Below are positions 44,095 through 54,800 of a stretch of DNA of 64,000 nt, piece after piece; position 1 is the first letter of the stretch; every line of letters begins with the position of its first letter. Source of the DNA: Blastobasis lacticolella (lineage: Eukaryota > Arthropoda > Insecta > Lepidoptera > Blastobasidae); NCBI GenBank assembly GCA_905147135.1, contig LR990040.1, forward strand, positions 22,395,857 to 22,459,856, written 5' to 3'. The position numbers and the translations under genes are program-made. Under the pieces are notes generated by a model. The model did no database searches. It had not been told where the DNA came from and saw only the letters and a program-made list of their open reading frames with translations.

Positions 44095-44262
44095 TTATAT
44101 CAGCCGAAAGACGCCCACTGCTGGGCATAAGCCACCCCCAGAGATCTCCACAAAGGCCGGTCCTGTGCCTCCCGCATCCAGCTGGTACCGGCGTCTTTAC
44201 CAGATTGTCGGTCCACCTTGTGGGAGGCCTACCCACGCTGCGTCTTCCGGTACCAGAATCTG
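44095..44262 (-). pseudogene. RTE-type LINE ORF C-terminus
   Basis: Minus-strand reading: GRPPTRWTDNLVK, a broken middle, then LPSSGRLSADIM-like decay. GRPPxRWxDDL is the conserved tail of RTE-like proteins. A sister copy lies at 50583-50705. Confidence 0.7.
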
Positions 44263-44263
44263 A

Positions 44264-44502
44264 CCTTCATGCTACCAGGGGAACCAGCCTCGATTGGATC
44301 ATGGATGGATTGGATTACACATTCAGTCGCCTGAATGTGCAGGTTTCATCACGATGTTTTTCCTCACCGTAAGAGCATCAGTTAGCATTAAAAAATATAC
44401 ATAATTTAAAAAAGAGCCATTGATCTATGGCCGCAGTGGGATTCGAACCTGGTACCTGTTCGTGGCGACCGGTATGTTCACCAACTGAACCACTGAAGTC
44501 GT
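44264..44502 (-). mobile_element. Chimeric SINE (B-type head on A-type body)
   Basis: The minus strand starts with GACTTCAGTGGTTCAGTTGG, a tRNA-Gly-like SINE-B head. It then reads TTCGAATCCCACTGCGGCCA and the SINE-A body (CATCGTGATGAAACCTGC, GATTGGATCATGG region). A GATTGGATGG duplication interrupts the body. Confidence 0.7.
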
Positions 44503-44524
44503 CATATCGTCGTCAATAAATAGT

Positions 44525-44720
44525 CTTCATTAATTCAATTCAAATATGGTTTATTCAAATCTCTATAAAACCGCCTTCTTACTTCTCTACCTTTCGGAGA
44601 CTTCGAGCATTAGGGGAGCACACTTAACAAGGTGGCTGACATAGATTGACGCCAAGCCACAAGCCACCTCATCAGTAACCTTATTGTGCGAAAAGACAAG
44701 GGTGATACCATGATTTATTA
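44525..44720 (-). repeat. Retroposon 3' end
   Basis: Ends TTTGAATAAACCATATTTGA then ATTGAA units on the minus strand; the body has GCCACCTTGTTAAGTGTGC. Confidence 0.45.
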
Positions 44721-45093
44721 CGTATGAAATTACCTATAGAACCGTTCAAGGACGCTTGAACCCGAGATCATGTTGAGGGTAGCAATTTTCAACCCTATTA
44801 AGAGGATTTTTGGGATCAGAGTTCTTTGTAGCATAATACCTATACTTATGGAGGACTTACGCACAATGTGGTATCCAATGGAGAATCGAATCAGCGCCGT
44901 TCACTTAAGAATATTGTGGAAGGTCACTAATATATCAGGGGCAGATCGTTTAGAAGTCCGGCAAATCAGTGTGATGTGAACCTCTAGAGTTCATTCCGCA
45001 AAGCAATTTCTATGGAATGAGATTATTAGAATCCTTCAGAATGCCTGAGGCTGTATCCAAATGGTGAACGATTACTCGTTGTTGATTTTTTTA

Positions 45094-45180
45094 TGCTACC
45101 AAGTGACAAACGAGCAGACAGCCCACCTGATGGCAAGTGGTAACTGTCGCCCATAACATCTACAATTCATACATTTAGGT
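45094..45180 (-). repeat. LINE 3' tail
   Basis: GACAAACGAGCAGACAGCCC and CACCTGATGGCAAGTGGTAA, same family as 33185-33240. Confidence 0.6.
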
Positions 45181-45324
45181 TGCAGGTAACAAAAATGCAA
45201 AAATGCTTGCGATGCGCTGTCACTGTAAAGACTAAGATGAAATGCCTCAGGCCTCTAATTTCGCTGGCTACCTTATCCTTCAAACCAATGCAAGCATTAT
45301 TGCTTGGCGGCAGAAATAGATAAG

Positions 45325-45528
45325 GCGGTGGTACTCACCCAGGAGGACTCCTCAGGCTTGACAGAGTCCTACCACTTGAATATGATACAGTGCGGCTGCC
45401 CTGAGCAGTCAGTAAATCTCATTATATTTGAATGTCCGGATACCAAGTACAGCGGGCAAGCGGAAGATTTTCAGTCCCTTTCGGCCGAAGCTCTCGCCTA
45501 CTTGACGAAATGTAAATTGAAAATTTAA
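45325..45528 (+). pseudogene. R1/jockey-type LINE C-terminal remnant
   Basis: The translation has NLIIFECPDTKYSG, then DFQSLSAEALAYLTKCKLKI and a stop. An E-CP motif followed by L-x-P/A-A-x-x-Y-L near the C-terminus is usual after the RNase H or Cys region of R1-type LINEs. Nothing upstream is preserved. Confidence 0.5.
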
Positions 45529-45794
45529 GTAGCAGTAGGAACTTAAAAGCCCTACGATAAATAAATAAATATGATACCTCCGATGGATAAACATCTTAGA
45601 TCCCAGTAGTTCCTTTTCTAGCTAGTACCACTACAACTACCACTGGGACATTTTTGTAGCTCATGTAACTGTTATATTTATTTTGGACAAGCGACCCTTT
45701 TCCTTCGGCCTCGCACGCATTTTCTCGAATTCTCATTACTATAATATGCATGTACTGTTTATATAAACTTTTCGCAAGAAACTCCGAAAAGTTT

Positions 45795-45852
45795 AGGTTA
45801 CCATTGGACAGGCCGTAAGCTTGTTTGCCACCTTAGTGGTATAAAAAAAATG
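45795..45852 (+). repeat. L3 LINE 3' terminus
   Basis: GGCCGTAAGCTTGTTTGCCA, CCTTAGTGGTATAAAAAAAA. Confidence 0.6.
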
Positions 45853-45924
45853 AGATGAGCAGATACACAGACAGGCAGACGCATTAACCTGAAAACTGAA
45901 AACTCGTTTAGCTCCTACGGTATT

Positions 45925-46025
45925 TAGGTAACCTGTGTTCAATATGCAAGAGCTCCCGGGTTCGATTCGTGTCCAAGCAGAAATTAAAATTATGAATTCT
46001 GATTTCCGTTACGGATCCGGCAATA
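45925..46025 (+). mobile_element. SINE-B fragment
   Basis: AGCTCCCGGGTTCGATTCGT (B box), then AATTATGAATTCTGATTTCC and TTACGGATCCGG. Confidence 0.6.
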
Positions 46026-46249
46026 AATCAGAAATCAATACGTATCCGTGACTCGATGACTTGACTGATTAAACAATATCGAAAGGGCTCACGGCCTTGC
46101 CTTATGAGATAGATATTACAATGGCGTGTCTCACGATTGTGGGTCGCTTGACCGTGCCATGCTATTCGCTATGGTATAACCTTTTTCATGGAACAATTTA
46201 TCTGGCGTAAATGAGTTATAAGGTAATGTAGGAACGCTGTGGAGGAATG

Positions 46250-46510
46250 TTGGCCGTGTGGTGTCCGGTAGAGTAGAATAGCACCAACCCCTTACGCTCA
46301 TGGGTGTCGTACAAGGCGACTAATGTTTTCGAGGCAAAAGATCAAGAGTCTCCGTAGTCTGGAAAATGGGCAGCAGCCTTTTCCATTGTTATATTTAAAC
46401 GCGATCTCCAACCCGCCTGCCAAGCGTGGAGATTATGGCAATATCCTCCCCTTTCGTGGGAGAGGCCCTAAGTCCTGCAGTGGATTGTTACGGGCTGTGA
46501 TGGTAGGAAC
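46250..46510 (+). repeat. RTE-type retroposon 3' end (R3)
   Basis: Close match to 20125-20408, ending CGGGCTGTGATGGT. Confidence 0.75.
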
Positions 46511-46677
46511 GCTAATTATTGTCCTTTTGATCTACGCTCAGATTTAGCTGACTCTTAGGAAGTAGCATCAATCGGAAATCGGTAGCCAGAGGGTTGCCCG
46601 GTGCATAAAAAAACTTGCGACCGGCTACCGGAGGGTTGTCAGTTGAAAGGATGATTAGAAATTCCATTATCTAACAT

Positions 46678-46745
46678 TTTCTGTACTTCACTTATTACAT
46701 TTGGCTTTCAGTCGTTTAAATTCAGAAACAACAAGCTTGAACGCA
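46678..46745 (+). repeat. MITE M2 half copy
   Basis: CTTATTACATTTGGCTTTCA then AAATTCAGAAAC, one arm of the 14615-14796 element. Confidence 0.45.
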
Positions 46746-46782
46746 AATTAAAGTGGAATCCATTTGTTCTAAAATAAGGTTT

Positions 46783-47035
46783 TCCTTTGGACTATGACAT
46801 GGGATCGTTCAAGAGGTATATTAGAGGTCTCTTCAGAGGCGGGCAACGCATTAGTGACTCCCCTGGTGTTGCTGATGTCCATAGGCGGCGGTGACCACTT
46901 TACATCAGGTGGCCCGCTTGTCTGTTTGTCTGCCGTATAACATAAAAAAAAATGTCTATAGGCAATGGTGACCACTTTCTATCAGGTGGCCCGCTTGCCT
47001 GTTTGCCTATCGTATGACATAAAAAAAAAGCTTAT
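46783..47035 (+). pseudogene. L2 LINE end with duplicated 3' tail
   Basis: ACTATGACATGGGATCGTTC and the CATCAGGTGGCCCGCTTGTC tail with its A-run end at about 46955. A second tail copy (ATCAGGTGGCCCGCTTGCCT plus A-run) follows at once, to 47030. Confidence 0.65.
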
Positions 47036-47304
47036 TACCTATGAAATGTAACAATGCAATAAACTACTACTACTTGATAGTAGTAGTGCCTAGTACTTTT
47101 TAACTGCTACGATTTAAAGGTCAACGAACACCGCGGCCGCTGTTAATTCGCATGCGTTGTATTACAATCGCCTTGAATGTTGTCGGTATTGCAAATCCGG
47201 TATTATCTGTTATCGTCCTGGACCAATGGGTCTTTCGTTTAGTGATGCAAGACTGCGAAATATTAGCAATGGATGTAGCCTACCTACGTTAATTTAATTT
47301 TTTT

Positions 47305-48115
47305 TTATACCTCCAACGTGGAAAACAAGCTTGCGGCCTGCCTGATGGTAAGCAGTCACCGCAGCCTATGGACGTTTACAATAACAGGGGCATCACCCAC
47401 GCGTTGCCGACCCCGTAAAAACCTTTTAACCCCTTTCTTGAAGAACTCCATGTTGTACTCTCCAAGGAAAACCTCTCCAGGGTACCGATTCTGGTGTGCA
47501 TTGCAGTTGTTATTATGTTGCAATGTAACTGTGATGTTACTATAACTACGTCGAGGTATCGAGTCAGTTCCAGCATCATCCCAGTTAAATTGCAGTTTAA
47601 TCATTGTTCGACCTTTGACAAGTTTTCGCTGACAGAATTGAAGGCAGTTTGACAACTAAGAAAGATGCAACTTAGTAATTTATTTATTTATTGGTGTACT
47701 AACAGCCATATAAAACCAGAATGCAACTAAAGTACCAGAAACCGAATTGTGGAAAAGTTCGAACTCATGAAAGTTGTAACTGAACATCTGTCATTTGGAT
47801 AACAATCACATGAAAGTTGCAACTCAACATCTGTCATTTGAATAACTATCACACGTTTGACATTCGATGCAATTGTAATGTTACTGTAACTGAGACGATT
47901 TCTGTACCAGAATCGAAGCCCAGGTAGTTTATTCCATAACCTTAGTGTGCGTCGGAGAAAGTTCCTTTGGTACCGCACAGTTTGCGACCAATTTGGCTCC
48001 AAGGTGTGAGGATGAACTCCCTGTCGATGGCGAGCGGTGCGATGAAAGAACGTGATGAAAAAAAGTGCTTTTAAGGGCTCAATATTGCCTCCACTGCTTT
48101 TTAGATCTCCTTGCA
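47305..48115 (-). pseudogene. L3 LINE C-terminus interrupted by a MITE
   Basis: From 48115 down, the minus strand codes FHRTARHRQGVHPHTLEP and RRTLRLWNKLPG. After a 438-bp insertion it resumes with EVFLGEYNMEFFKKGVKRFL and GDAPVIVNVHRLR, a stop and an A-run. The uninterrupted form is at 8949-9190. Confidence 0.85.
47482..47919. mobile_element. 438-bp MITE inserted in a LINE
   Basis: Ends CGATTCTGGT / ACCAGAATCG are inverted, and CCAGG is present on both sides (47477-47481 and 47920-47924) where the intact LINE has it once. Internally CATGAAAGTTG-AACTGAACATC is tandemly repeated. No coding capacity. Confidence 0.85.
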
Positions 48116-48399
48116 CCTCTGCACCCTCGTCGAATTATTATGAAAAATAATACTTCTGTTACTTTTTGACCATAATTTGCGTCTAGCTGTACCCTTATCT
48201 ATCCTCTATTTCTTGCTTAAAACTTTCACGAAACTACCAGTAGTGCGGCTTAGTAGTGTGGTGGGGAAGGAGGGAACCTTTCTCTTGAATCACTCTAACT
48301 ATTCTTGAAAAACGCATTAAAATCCGTGCTCTTTTTCGCCGACTGTTTACAACGACCACACTTTCCCAACACAATAATTATTGCCGTGTAATAATTAAG

Positions 48400-48660
48400 C
48401 TGTGTAGTATCCGGCAGAGTAGAATAGCACCAACCCCTTACACTAGTGGGTGTCGTACAAGGCGACTAAGGTTTTCGAGGCAAAAGATCCAGAGTCTCCG
48501 TAGGCTGGCAAAAGGGCTGCAGCGTTTTCCATTGTTATATTTATAACGTCCATGTCCAACCCATCAGCCAAGCGTGGAGATTAGGGCAATAACTTTCCTT
48601 TTCGTGGAAGAGACAATAAGCCCTGCAGTGGACTGTTATGAGCTATGATGACGATATCGT
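48400..48660 (+). repeat. RTE-type retroposon 3' end (R3)
   Basis: GTAGTATCCGGCAGAGTAGA to CTGTTATGAGCTATGATGAC. Confidence 0.7.
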
Positions 48661-49067
48661 ATACAGAAATACGCGAGACTACAACCAGTATTATCGCCAA
48701 GACGATGATGATTTTATAGAAATAGAAATAGACCAATAATAATGTTATTAGGTATGTACTTCCAACAATGTGACTGTTACCTGCATATTGTCAAAGTGTG
48801 GCAATTTGCTCTGCGGAGCGTGGGAAGTTTTGCTGCGCTCGTTGACAAGATCTACGTTCGGCCGACTACGAAAACTAGATCTAGGACCCACTTATAAATA
48901 CTTACACATAATTATTTTCGTTAACTACGTTTGATTGAGAAACTTGACTAAGAACATAAAGCTCACCCTCAAATCGACCTCATTAAAAGTTATAAATGTC
49001 ACCTTGGATATCTACGATTCATCCACTTAGTTTTCATGCCAATTATAATGTAGGTATATACCTTTAC
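48661..49067. other. No gene recognised
   Basis: No motif identified. Confidence 0.35.
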
Positions 49068-49125
49068 TAGACTTCGTTCGCGTATTATCCTGCCTTATAA
49101 AGATTCCTCTTGAATCACTTATCTC
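49068..49125 (-). mobile_element. HLE 3' fragment
   Basis: Minus strand: ATACGCGAACGAAGTC then CTAG; the usual CGCGCCGGGTCCA is lost. Confidence 0.45.
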
Positions 49126-49144
49126 GTTGTCTCGTTATCACTCT

Positions 49145-49225
49145 TCAAGGCGGACCTCGGGCCCGCGCGCGGGAGCACAACCGTGACATTAACGTCAAGA
49201 TGATGATGATGGTGATGATGATGAA
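49145..49225 (+). mobile_element. SINE-A 3' tail
   Basis: AAGGCGGACCTCGGGCCCGC, ACAACCGTGACATTAACGTC, then a long GATGATGATGATGG run. Confidence 0.6.
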
Positions 49226-49626
49226 GCCAAACTAGCTAATAACCTTAGTAGTAAATATTGCACGCCTAGACCTCATTTGAATGTTAAATTGAAAGTTTAT
49301 TACCTAATTAGCTAATGACATAGTCAAGATAGCGAGGCACTTAATGAGGAGTTAGTAGGTAATTTGGGACTTGGGGCATAAGTTCGTCCTTTACAAACAT
49401 GCGAACTTTAAGAATTGTGGGTATCTGAGCCTTCGGACATTAAGTACCTAGAATTGTCGGCGGTAACATCGGCAAGTTCGGATTCGTAGAGCGTTGTCTC
49501 TGTATTACTCCTGTGTGTCCGTGGTGTGTTTCCCCAGATTTCTGACATTGACCCATGCCTATATTGTTTTAAGCAGTCTCAGCTTATGAGGCGGGAAGTC
49601 GGGAATACTATATTTTCTACTCCTAC
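49226..49626. other. No gene recognised
   Basis: No motif identified. Confidence 0.35.
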
Positions 49627-50075
49627 CTCATCATCATCATTATCATCATCATTATCATCTTGGCGTTATGTCCCGGTTGCGCCCCCGCGCGATACGTTAG
49701 GCTCGCTCGGTCTTCGGCATCCTTAGTGGTGAGCTTATTGGCACGCTATCGTTCTTGACTACTTCAAGCCATCGCTTCTTGGGCCGGCCTCTCCTTTCCT
49801 TGCCCAGTGGGGCGGCATGGCCAGACACTTGTTCCCCACATAAATTGCCGGTCTGCGCAATACGTGGCCATACCATCGAAGGCGGCACTCTTCCAGCTTT
49901 TCTGCGATGTCACGGACGCCAAGGCTACCGTTAATGTGGGAATTTCGAACGCTATCCTTTCGTGAAACTCCACACATCCATCGCAGCATCTTCATTTCCG
50001 TGACACGCAGCTCCTACTTGTGTCGCTCTAGTAGGAGCCAAGTCTCGCTGACGTATAGGAAAGCAAGCAGCAGCA
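49627..50075 (-). pseudogene. RTE-type LINE ORF C-terminus
   Basis: Minus-strand frames give ELRVTEMKMLRWMCGVSRKD, VRDIAEKLEECRLRWYGHVL and RRGRPKKRWLEVVKND in broken frames, followed by ATGATGATAATGATG. Frameshifts and a stop after LLERHK mark it as dead. Same family as 55790-56378. Confidence 0.85.
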
Positions 50076-50582
50076 TTTTCTACTCCTACCTGTTACTTCT
50101 TAATTCAATTTGTTGCGAGCTGCAAGACAGTTTTAGCTTGTGGTCGGGTGCGCCTGTGTCATCCTGAGTCAGATCCTGGCTACACAGGAGTTGCAGCGGT
50201 GGTACAGAGAGGCGGGGCAAAGCCCGTTAAAAAAATGCGTGTCAGTAAATAAACCGAAGCAGAAACCAGCCAATTTTGTTTGTTTGTTTACCAAACCTTG
50301 CCACGCCAACGGTTAGGATCTCGTTGTCGCTGAAGTTCGATGAGTCTTAAGTACGATAAGGTCACCCATTAATTTACTGGCATCGATATGTAACTTTTGT
50401 TATCTGTCCCGCAAGCACCCTGCCACTAGGGGAGTGCTGCCTCCGGGTCTGGGGCGGGCGGTATGTCAGTGTGTTTTTCCTCCCTATCACTAACCTCTTT
50501 AACGAATGAAAGAGATATTTAAGGGCTTGGACCAAATTACACATTAAGTTTAAGTGAAAAAAATTTCACACGAAAGAATGTT
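50076..50582. other. No gene recognised
   Basis: GC-balanced, no domain. Contains AAGCCCGTTAAAAAAATGCG and similar unassigned sequence. Confidence 0.35.
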
Positions 50583-50705
50583 AAACCTGGTAAAGATCGC
50601 AGGTACCAGCTGGATGCGGAAGGCACAGGACCGGCCTTTGTGAAGATCTGGGGAGGCCTCTATAGGCCCAGCAGTGGGCGTCTTTCGGCTGATATGATGA
50701 TGACG
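50583..50705 (+). repeat. RTE-type LINE 3' end
   Basis: CTGGTAAAGATCGCAGGTAC, GATGCGGAAGGCACAGGACC and GCGTCTTTCGGCTGATATGA with a TGATGATGA end. It matches the inverse of 44095-44262. Confidence 0.7.
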
Positions 50706-50822
50706 AGATGTTAAAATTTTGGTGCAATCTTAGCTTCAACGATTTTTTTGTGTTTGATTTTGATAGCAATTCAACGATAAGGTCGTCCTCTACCTAAATT
50801 ACGACCCAAATATGTGAACGCA

Positions 50823-50910
50823 ACACGTGGGTGATGCTACTGGTATTGCAAACGTCAATAGGCTGCGGTGATTGCTTACCATAAGGCAATTCGTAAGCTT
50901 CTTTGTAAAA
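50823..50910 (+). repeat. L3 LINE tail
   Basis: CACGTGGGTGATGCTACTGG, GCAAACGTCAATAGGCTGCG. Confidence 0.6.
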
Positions 50911-51139
50911 CAGACAGTAAGTCACAGTCAGCTGATGATACATATCTCATATCTCCGTAAACGAGCGCTAGAAGGCTAGTTGTCGCAGGCTCCCTTACTT
51001 AGTACGCAACTTAATAAGTACGTCGTTAACTATTAACTTAGACGATTCCGTCTTTAAAGGCAAGCGGGGTGCGTGCTAAGGATACCGGTGGGGGTCCTCA
51101 AATGGATAAACAATGCCTTTATATATTTAGGTAATAACG

Positions 51140-51310
51140 CAGCTTGAGGACACAAAGGAAGAGGAAGGCCAAGATTTGTATATAGGAAGGACGTGAAGGA
51201 AAAAGTGAGCGCCGGGGATTATAAAGAGATGAAGAGGTTGGCGGGCAGGAGAGAAGAGTGGAGATTGCTCCACCGACAAGAGTCATACTCTTAAATATAT
51301 GATGATGAAC
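51140..51310 (+). pseudogene. RTE-type LINE ORF C-terminus, another lineage
   Basis: GRGRPRFVYRKDVKEKVSAG, then DYKEMKRLAGRREEWRLLHR and a stop, then ATATATGATGATGA. It has the same GRPR...W layout as other RTE tails but a different sequence. Confidence 0.65.
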
Positions 51311-51420
51311 GCAACTTGGGTTGATATAATCCGCGCCCTATACGTTTCTATCTGTACCAAAACGTGGACCTACATCTCCGAGTCCTGTACCCGCAAAAGT
51401 ATAACCTATAAGCGGGTAAA

Positions 51421-51742
51421 AACCTCCCGTACACGGGTAGAGACAATGGTAGAGTTAACAAGCATACTATTCTATCAGTTCCAAATACTCTACCGGTTTT
51501 GGTAGAGTACACGTAATTTAAAATTTTGTGAAGTAATTATATAGGTAATTTTGGTGTAATGTATGGTAGAGTAGAGTGTCCGCCGGGGCGAGGGAAGGAT
51601 AGCAGTAGAGTAACTTTCCTTTTCCTAGCTACTCTACTTTAACAAATTTACGTACTATACTCTAGCAATGCTGTCTACATTAATATAGTCAGTACATTAC
51701 CAAACTACTCTACCGTGTACTCTACCCGTACATGGGAGGCTT
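51421..51742. mobile_element. MITE with GGTAGAG repeats
   Basis: ACCTCCCGTACACGGGTAGA at the left and TCTACCCGTACATGGGAGG at the right are inverted. Many GTAGAGTA / TACTCTAC units lie inside. Confidence 0.65.
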
Positions 51743-52235
51743 GAATGTGTATGTAACCTACATTACCATTGTACGAAACTTTAAAACTAAATTTAAGAAA
51801 AAAACGGCAATTTCAATAAATTCACTGGTAGTTACACTTTCCACCTCATGCCTTGAGCCGGCCCTGTACAACCTATTTATGTCCTAGATCTACGATCTAG
51901 CCAAACTCAGGACGCTTTACGACGCTAGCGGAATGTCTAGATTGAATCTAGATTGAACGTGCCTCGTTTACAGCAGTACAAATTCGTCAATAGTCTACGA
52001 AATGCAATGTATATCTTTGGTATTCTCTTATTGAGATTTCGGATCGAAATTTGTGCAATTATACTCGCTATTCGAAAGGCAATATGAACGATAAAGGCTT
52101 AACGCGTGACTCCATTCTATTTCGATCTACCTTTGGATGTTAGTGTGGATAGTAGATATGATTTTGTGATGAAGGTTAAGGGCTAGGTAATACGACGACA
52201 TGAATAGGTCTCAATTATCGCTTTTGATAAAAGTG
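51743..52235. other. No gene recognised
   Basis: Includes several CTAGATCTACGATCTAG-like palindromes at 51885-51960. Confidence 0.35.
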
Positions 52236-52477
52236 GAGTGTCGGAGGCCGAGTGGTAAAGGTATCTGACTCGTAATCGAGAGGTGCTGGGTGTGAATACC
52301 ACTGCGGCTATGTACCAATGACTGTTTTCTGAGTTACGTACATTAGTTGAATTCTGGTCGATGCTCTTGCGGTGAGGGAAAACATCGTGATGAAACCTGC
52401 ACATTCAGGCGACTGAATGTGTGACCCATGATCCAATCTGGTCAAGTTCGCGTAGTAGCAGAGGTCAGAAGGCAGTA
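52236..52477 (+). mobile_element. SINE-A, 3'-truncated
   Basis: Head GTCGGAGGCCGAGTGGTAAA with anticodon-loop region CTCGTAATCGAG, then the body. It stops before the GC-rich tail. Confidence 0.75.
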
Positions 52478-52924
52478 ATAAACCCAGAAAATTTACTCTG
52501 ATTAGGTCTATTTACTCCGAAATTGAAAATGCGAAGTTCTAAAAGCAAATCATATTACTTTTTGGTATCCAATATTTTCTTTCTAATCGACCCCGCTGAC
52601 AGAGACACTTCGGAGAGGAAAAGTTTACTACCACGGTTTACTAACCGTGGTAACAAACCCGAAAATATGTGTGACGAAAATGTAGTGAATAACCACGAAA
52701 GTCTTAACCTATATTGTTCTTAACTGCTCTAGCAGTCGTCATAGTACGTACGAACACATTGCAAACACAGTCTTTGATTTCAGGACAAAACGAGACCACA
52801 TCGTTTAATTTGCCATGGTCCTGGCACACCTCTGTTTGCGTCTGTCCATTTTTTTTACTAACTTATAGCTAGTGTCAAATAAGAAGAGACTTGGCGAGTC
52901 ACGTGGTTCGACTTGCGTTGTATA
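52478..52924. other. No gene recognised
   Basis: The frame at 52523-52723 has no known domain. A CCACGGTTTACTAACCGTGG hairpin lies at 52632-52651. Confidence 0.4.
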
Positions 52925-53110
52925 CGATTACCCGCGCAAAATCCCCTCCACTGCCATTTGACATGTCTCTTCTTTCGTGATGCGCGTTATACCTGCGCGA
53001 AATCCCCTCCACTGCCATTTGACAAGTCTCTGCTTTCGTGACGCGGGTTATATCTGCGCGAAATCCCCGCCACTGCCATTTGACAAGGCTCTTCTTTCGT
53101 GACGCGGGTT
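52925..53110. repeat. 61-bp tandem repeat, ~3 units
   Basis: GCGCGAAATCCCC-CCACTGCC starts recur at 52932, 52993 and 53054 (exact 61-base period). Each unit ends CTTTCGTGACGCGGGTTATA. Confidence 0.9.
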
Positions 53111-53309
53111 ATACCTACTTGACGCTAAAATTGCAACGAAATACATGTGTCGGCGATACGAAGGTCGCCCCACATAGTTTCATGCCCCACTGACTCAATG
53201 AACTTGCGTAAATGTGCGATAGAATTGGATTTTAGGGTTACGTGGGCTGATGTAGACGCGGGGTAATGTTACACTCTGTTTGTATAATTATATATTATAA
53301 TACGAGTAC

Positions 53310-53545
53310 TAGCTTTTGCACGCGACTTCGTCTGCGTAAAATTCAGTTTTTGTGTCCCGGACCCGTTTCTGCGGGAAACATATTGAATTAATACAACAAA
53401 GTTCCACGCTGCGTCTGCCTATCTGTCTGTCCGCGATACACAAAAAAAATCTCAAAGGATTTTCACCAATAGACAGATTGATTAATGAGGAAGGTTTAGG
53501 TATATTTGTTAAGGTTAGTACCCGTGCGAAGCTGATCGGGTTGTT
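53310..53545 (-). mobile_element. Helitron-like element, family 3
   Basis: The minus strand ends ACGCAGACGAAGTCGCGTGC, then AAAAG and CTAG-T. The body has a TAGACAGATTGATTAATGAG-type segment. Confidence 0.5.
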
Positions 53546-53614
53546 AGGTAAAAGATAAATCATAACCTATGTGGTATACTAGGTTATAAGCTACAGTACC
53601 TACTACAAAATTTT

Positions 53615-53657
53615 GGACTAATGTGTACGCGAACGAAGTCGCGCGGGGTCCACTAGT
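53615..53657 (+). mobile_element. HLE 3' terminus
   Basis: Hairpin intact (CGCGAACGAAGTCGCG), then CGGGGTCCA and CTAG-T. Confidence 0.65.
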
Positions 53658-53913
53658 ACCTAATATAAAAAACTATTTCACGGAACCCTTGACCCTTGCG
53701 ACACTCGAACCTTGCCGCTTTTACAACACTTACTGTCCTTAGTAATCGTCTATTTCAAGTAGTTACTGCGCTAGCTAATCGCTTGAATGACTCCAAAAGC
53801 AATTAAATCTAATATTTAAGAACTACGTGTGTATTCTTAGAAACATTTAGGTAGTGCAATTATTTTTAGTATTAATTTTGAGAATGCAGCGGCTACAGTC
53901 CAGTAGCTGTTTA
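53658..53913. other. No gene recognised
   Basis: No motif identified. Confidence 0.35.
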
Positions 53914-53983
53914 CGGGACCGATAACAAAAGTTAAGCAACATGCCCATACCGGTAACTGGATGGGTGACCGTTTAGTACTTTG
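53914..53983 (+). repeat. 5S rRNA-like segment, best copy
   Basis: GGACCGATAACAAAAGTTAA, GCAACATGCCCATACCGG and TAACTGGATGGGTGACCG follow the order and spacing of the 5S gene interior. The 5' and 3' thirds of 5S are not recognisable, and no T-run terminator follows. Confidence 0.6.
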
Positions 53984-54109
53984 AGGTCAATCGAACTTTA
54001 GCACATCTAACATCTCGCCACTTGTTATAAATGCCGGATATGTTATACCCTCTATCATAATACGGCTGTCACATTCGCAGCGGTTTTTTATATTAGACTA
54101 GATAGGCAT

Positions 54110-54425
54110 TTGACCGTCATCTCATTTGTTGGTAAGTGATGATACGGCCGAAGATGAAGAAGTCTAGGAACAGACTATTCGCTTTAGCCTTGAAGGCTTC
54201 CAGAATATAATAATCAGGGAACCAAAGCGGCTCTTGCGGATAGCTGGAAGATCCGCCCTGATCTCGTCTCCCGATCTCGGCAAGGGGCCGGCGGAAATAG
54301 GTCATGCAACTTCACACACTCTCCGAAATGTAAGCTGCAAAGCATGCAACTTCACACACTCTCCGAATGTAAGCTGTAGAAGACTGATAGACGTGCAACC
54401 CAACCTTGTTTTAGAACACCTCCAG
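54110..54425 (-). pseudogene. L1 LINE C-terminal fragment with a 40-bp tandem duplication
   Basis: PDYYILEAFKAKANSLFLD on the minus strand, with the L1 3' end ATGACGGTCAAATGCC. CATGCAACTTCACACACTCT recurs at 54303 and 54343. Confidence 0.7.
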
Positions 54426-54800
54426 ATTGGCTTGGCATAATCACATTTTACTACTAGCAACAGTTGAATTTTTATGCCGAAAATCAAAATTCAAAACCGT
54501 TTGACATTAGGCGAGTGGTTAAACAATTGACCTCGGCTTGCTAATATCTTATTTAAATAGTGTAGGTAGTTGCTAGTTTATAGATTCGATCTGCAATGCG
54601 AAATGCGAATGCGAAAACATTTATTCTTCGTGTTCAAATATTTGTATTACGAATTTTGCTTTTTAATTTCGCGCACCAGTGCGGTACGCCGCAACGTGAT
54701 TTGTCCCGCTTATTCAAGATGGTTGATGACACAATCGAGCATATAGGGATGCGCCATGACTGTAGTAGAATCGATTTATTGTTTAACAATTTATTTATTA

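Noticed and set aside
52925..53110. CRISPR array
   Set aside because: Units are contiguous, with no alternating spacers, and the window is eukaryotic.
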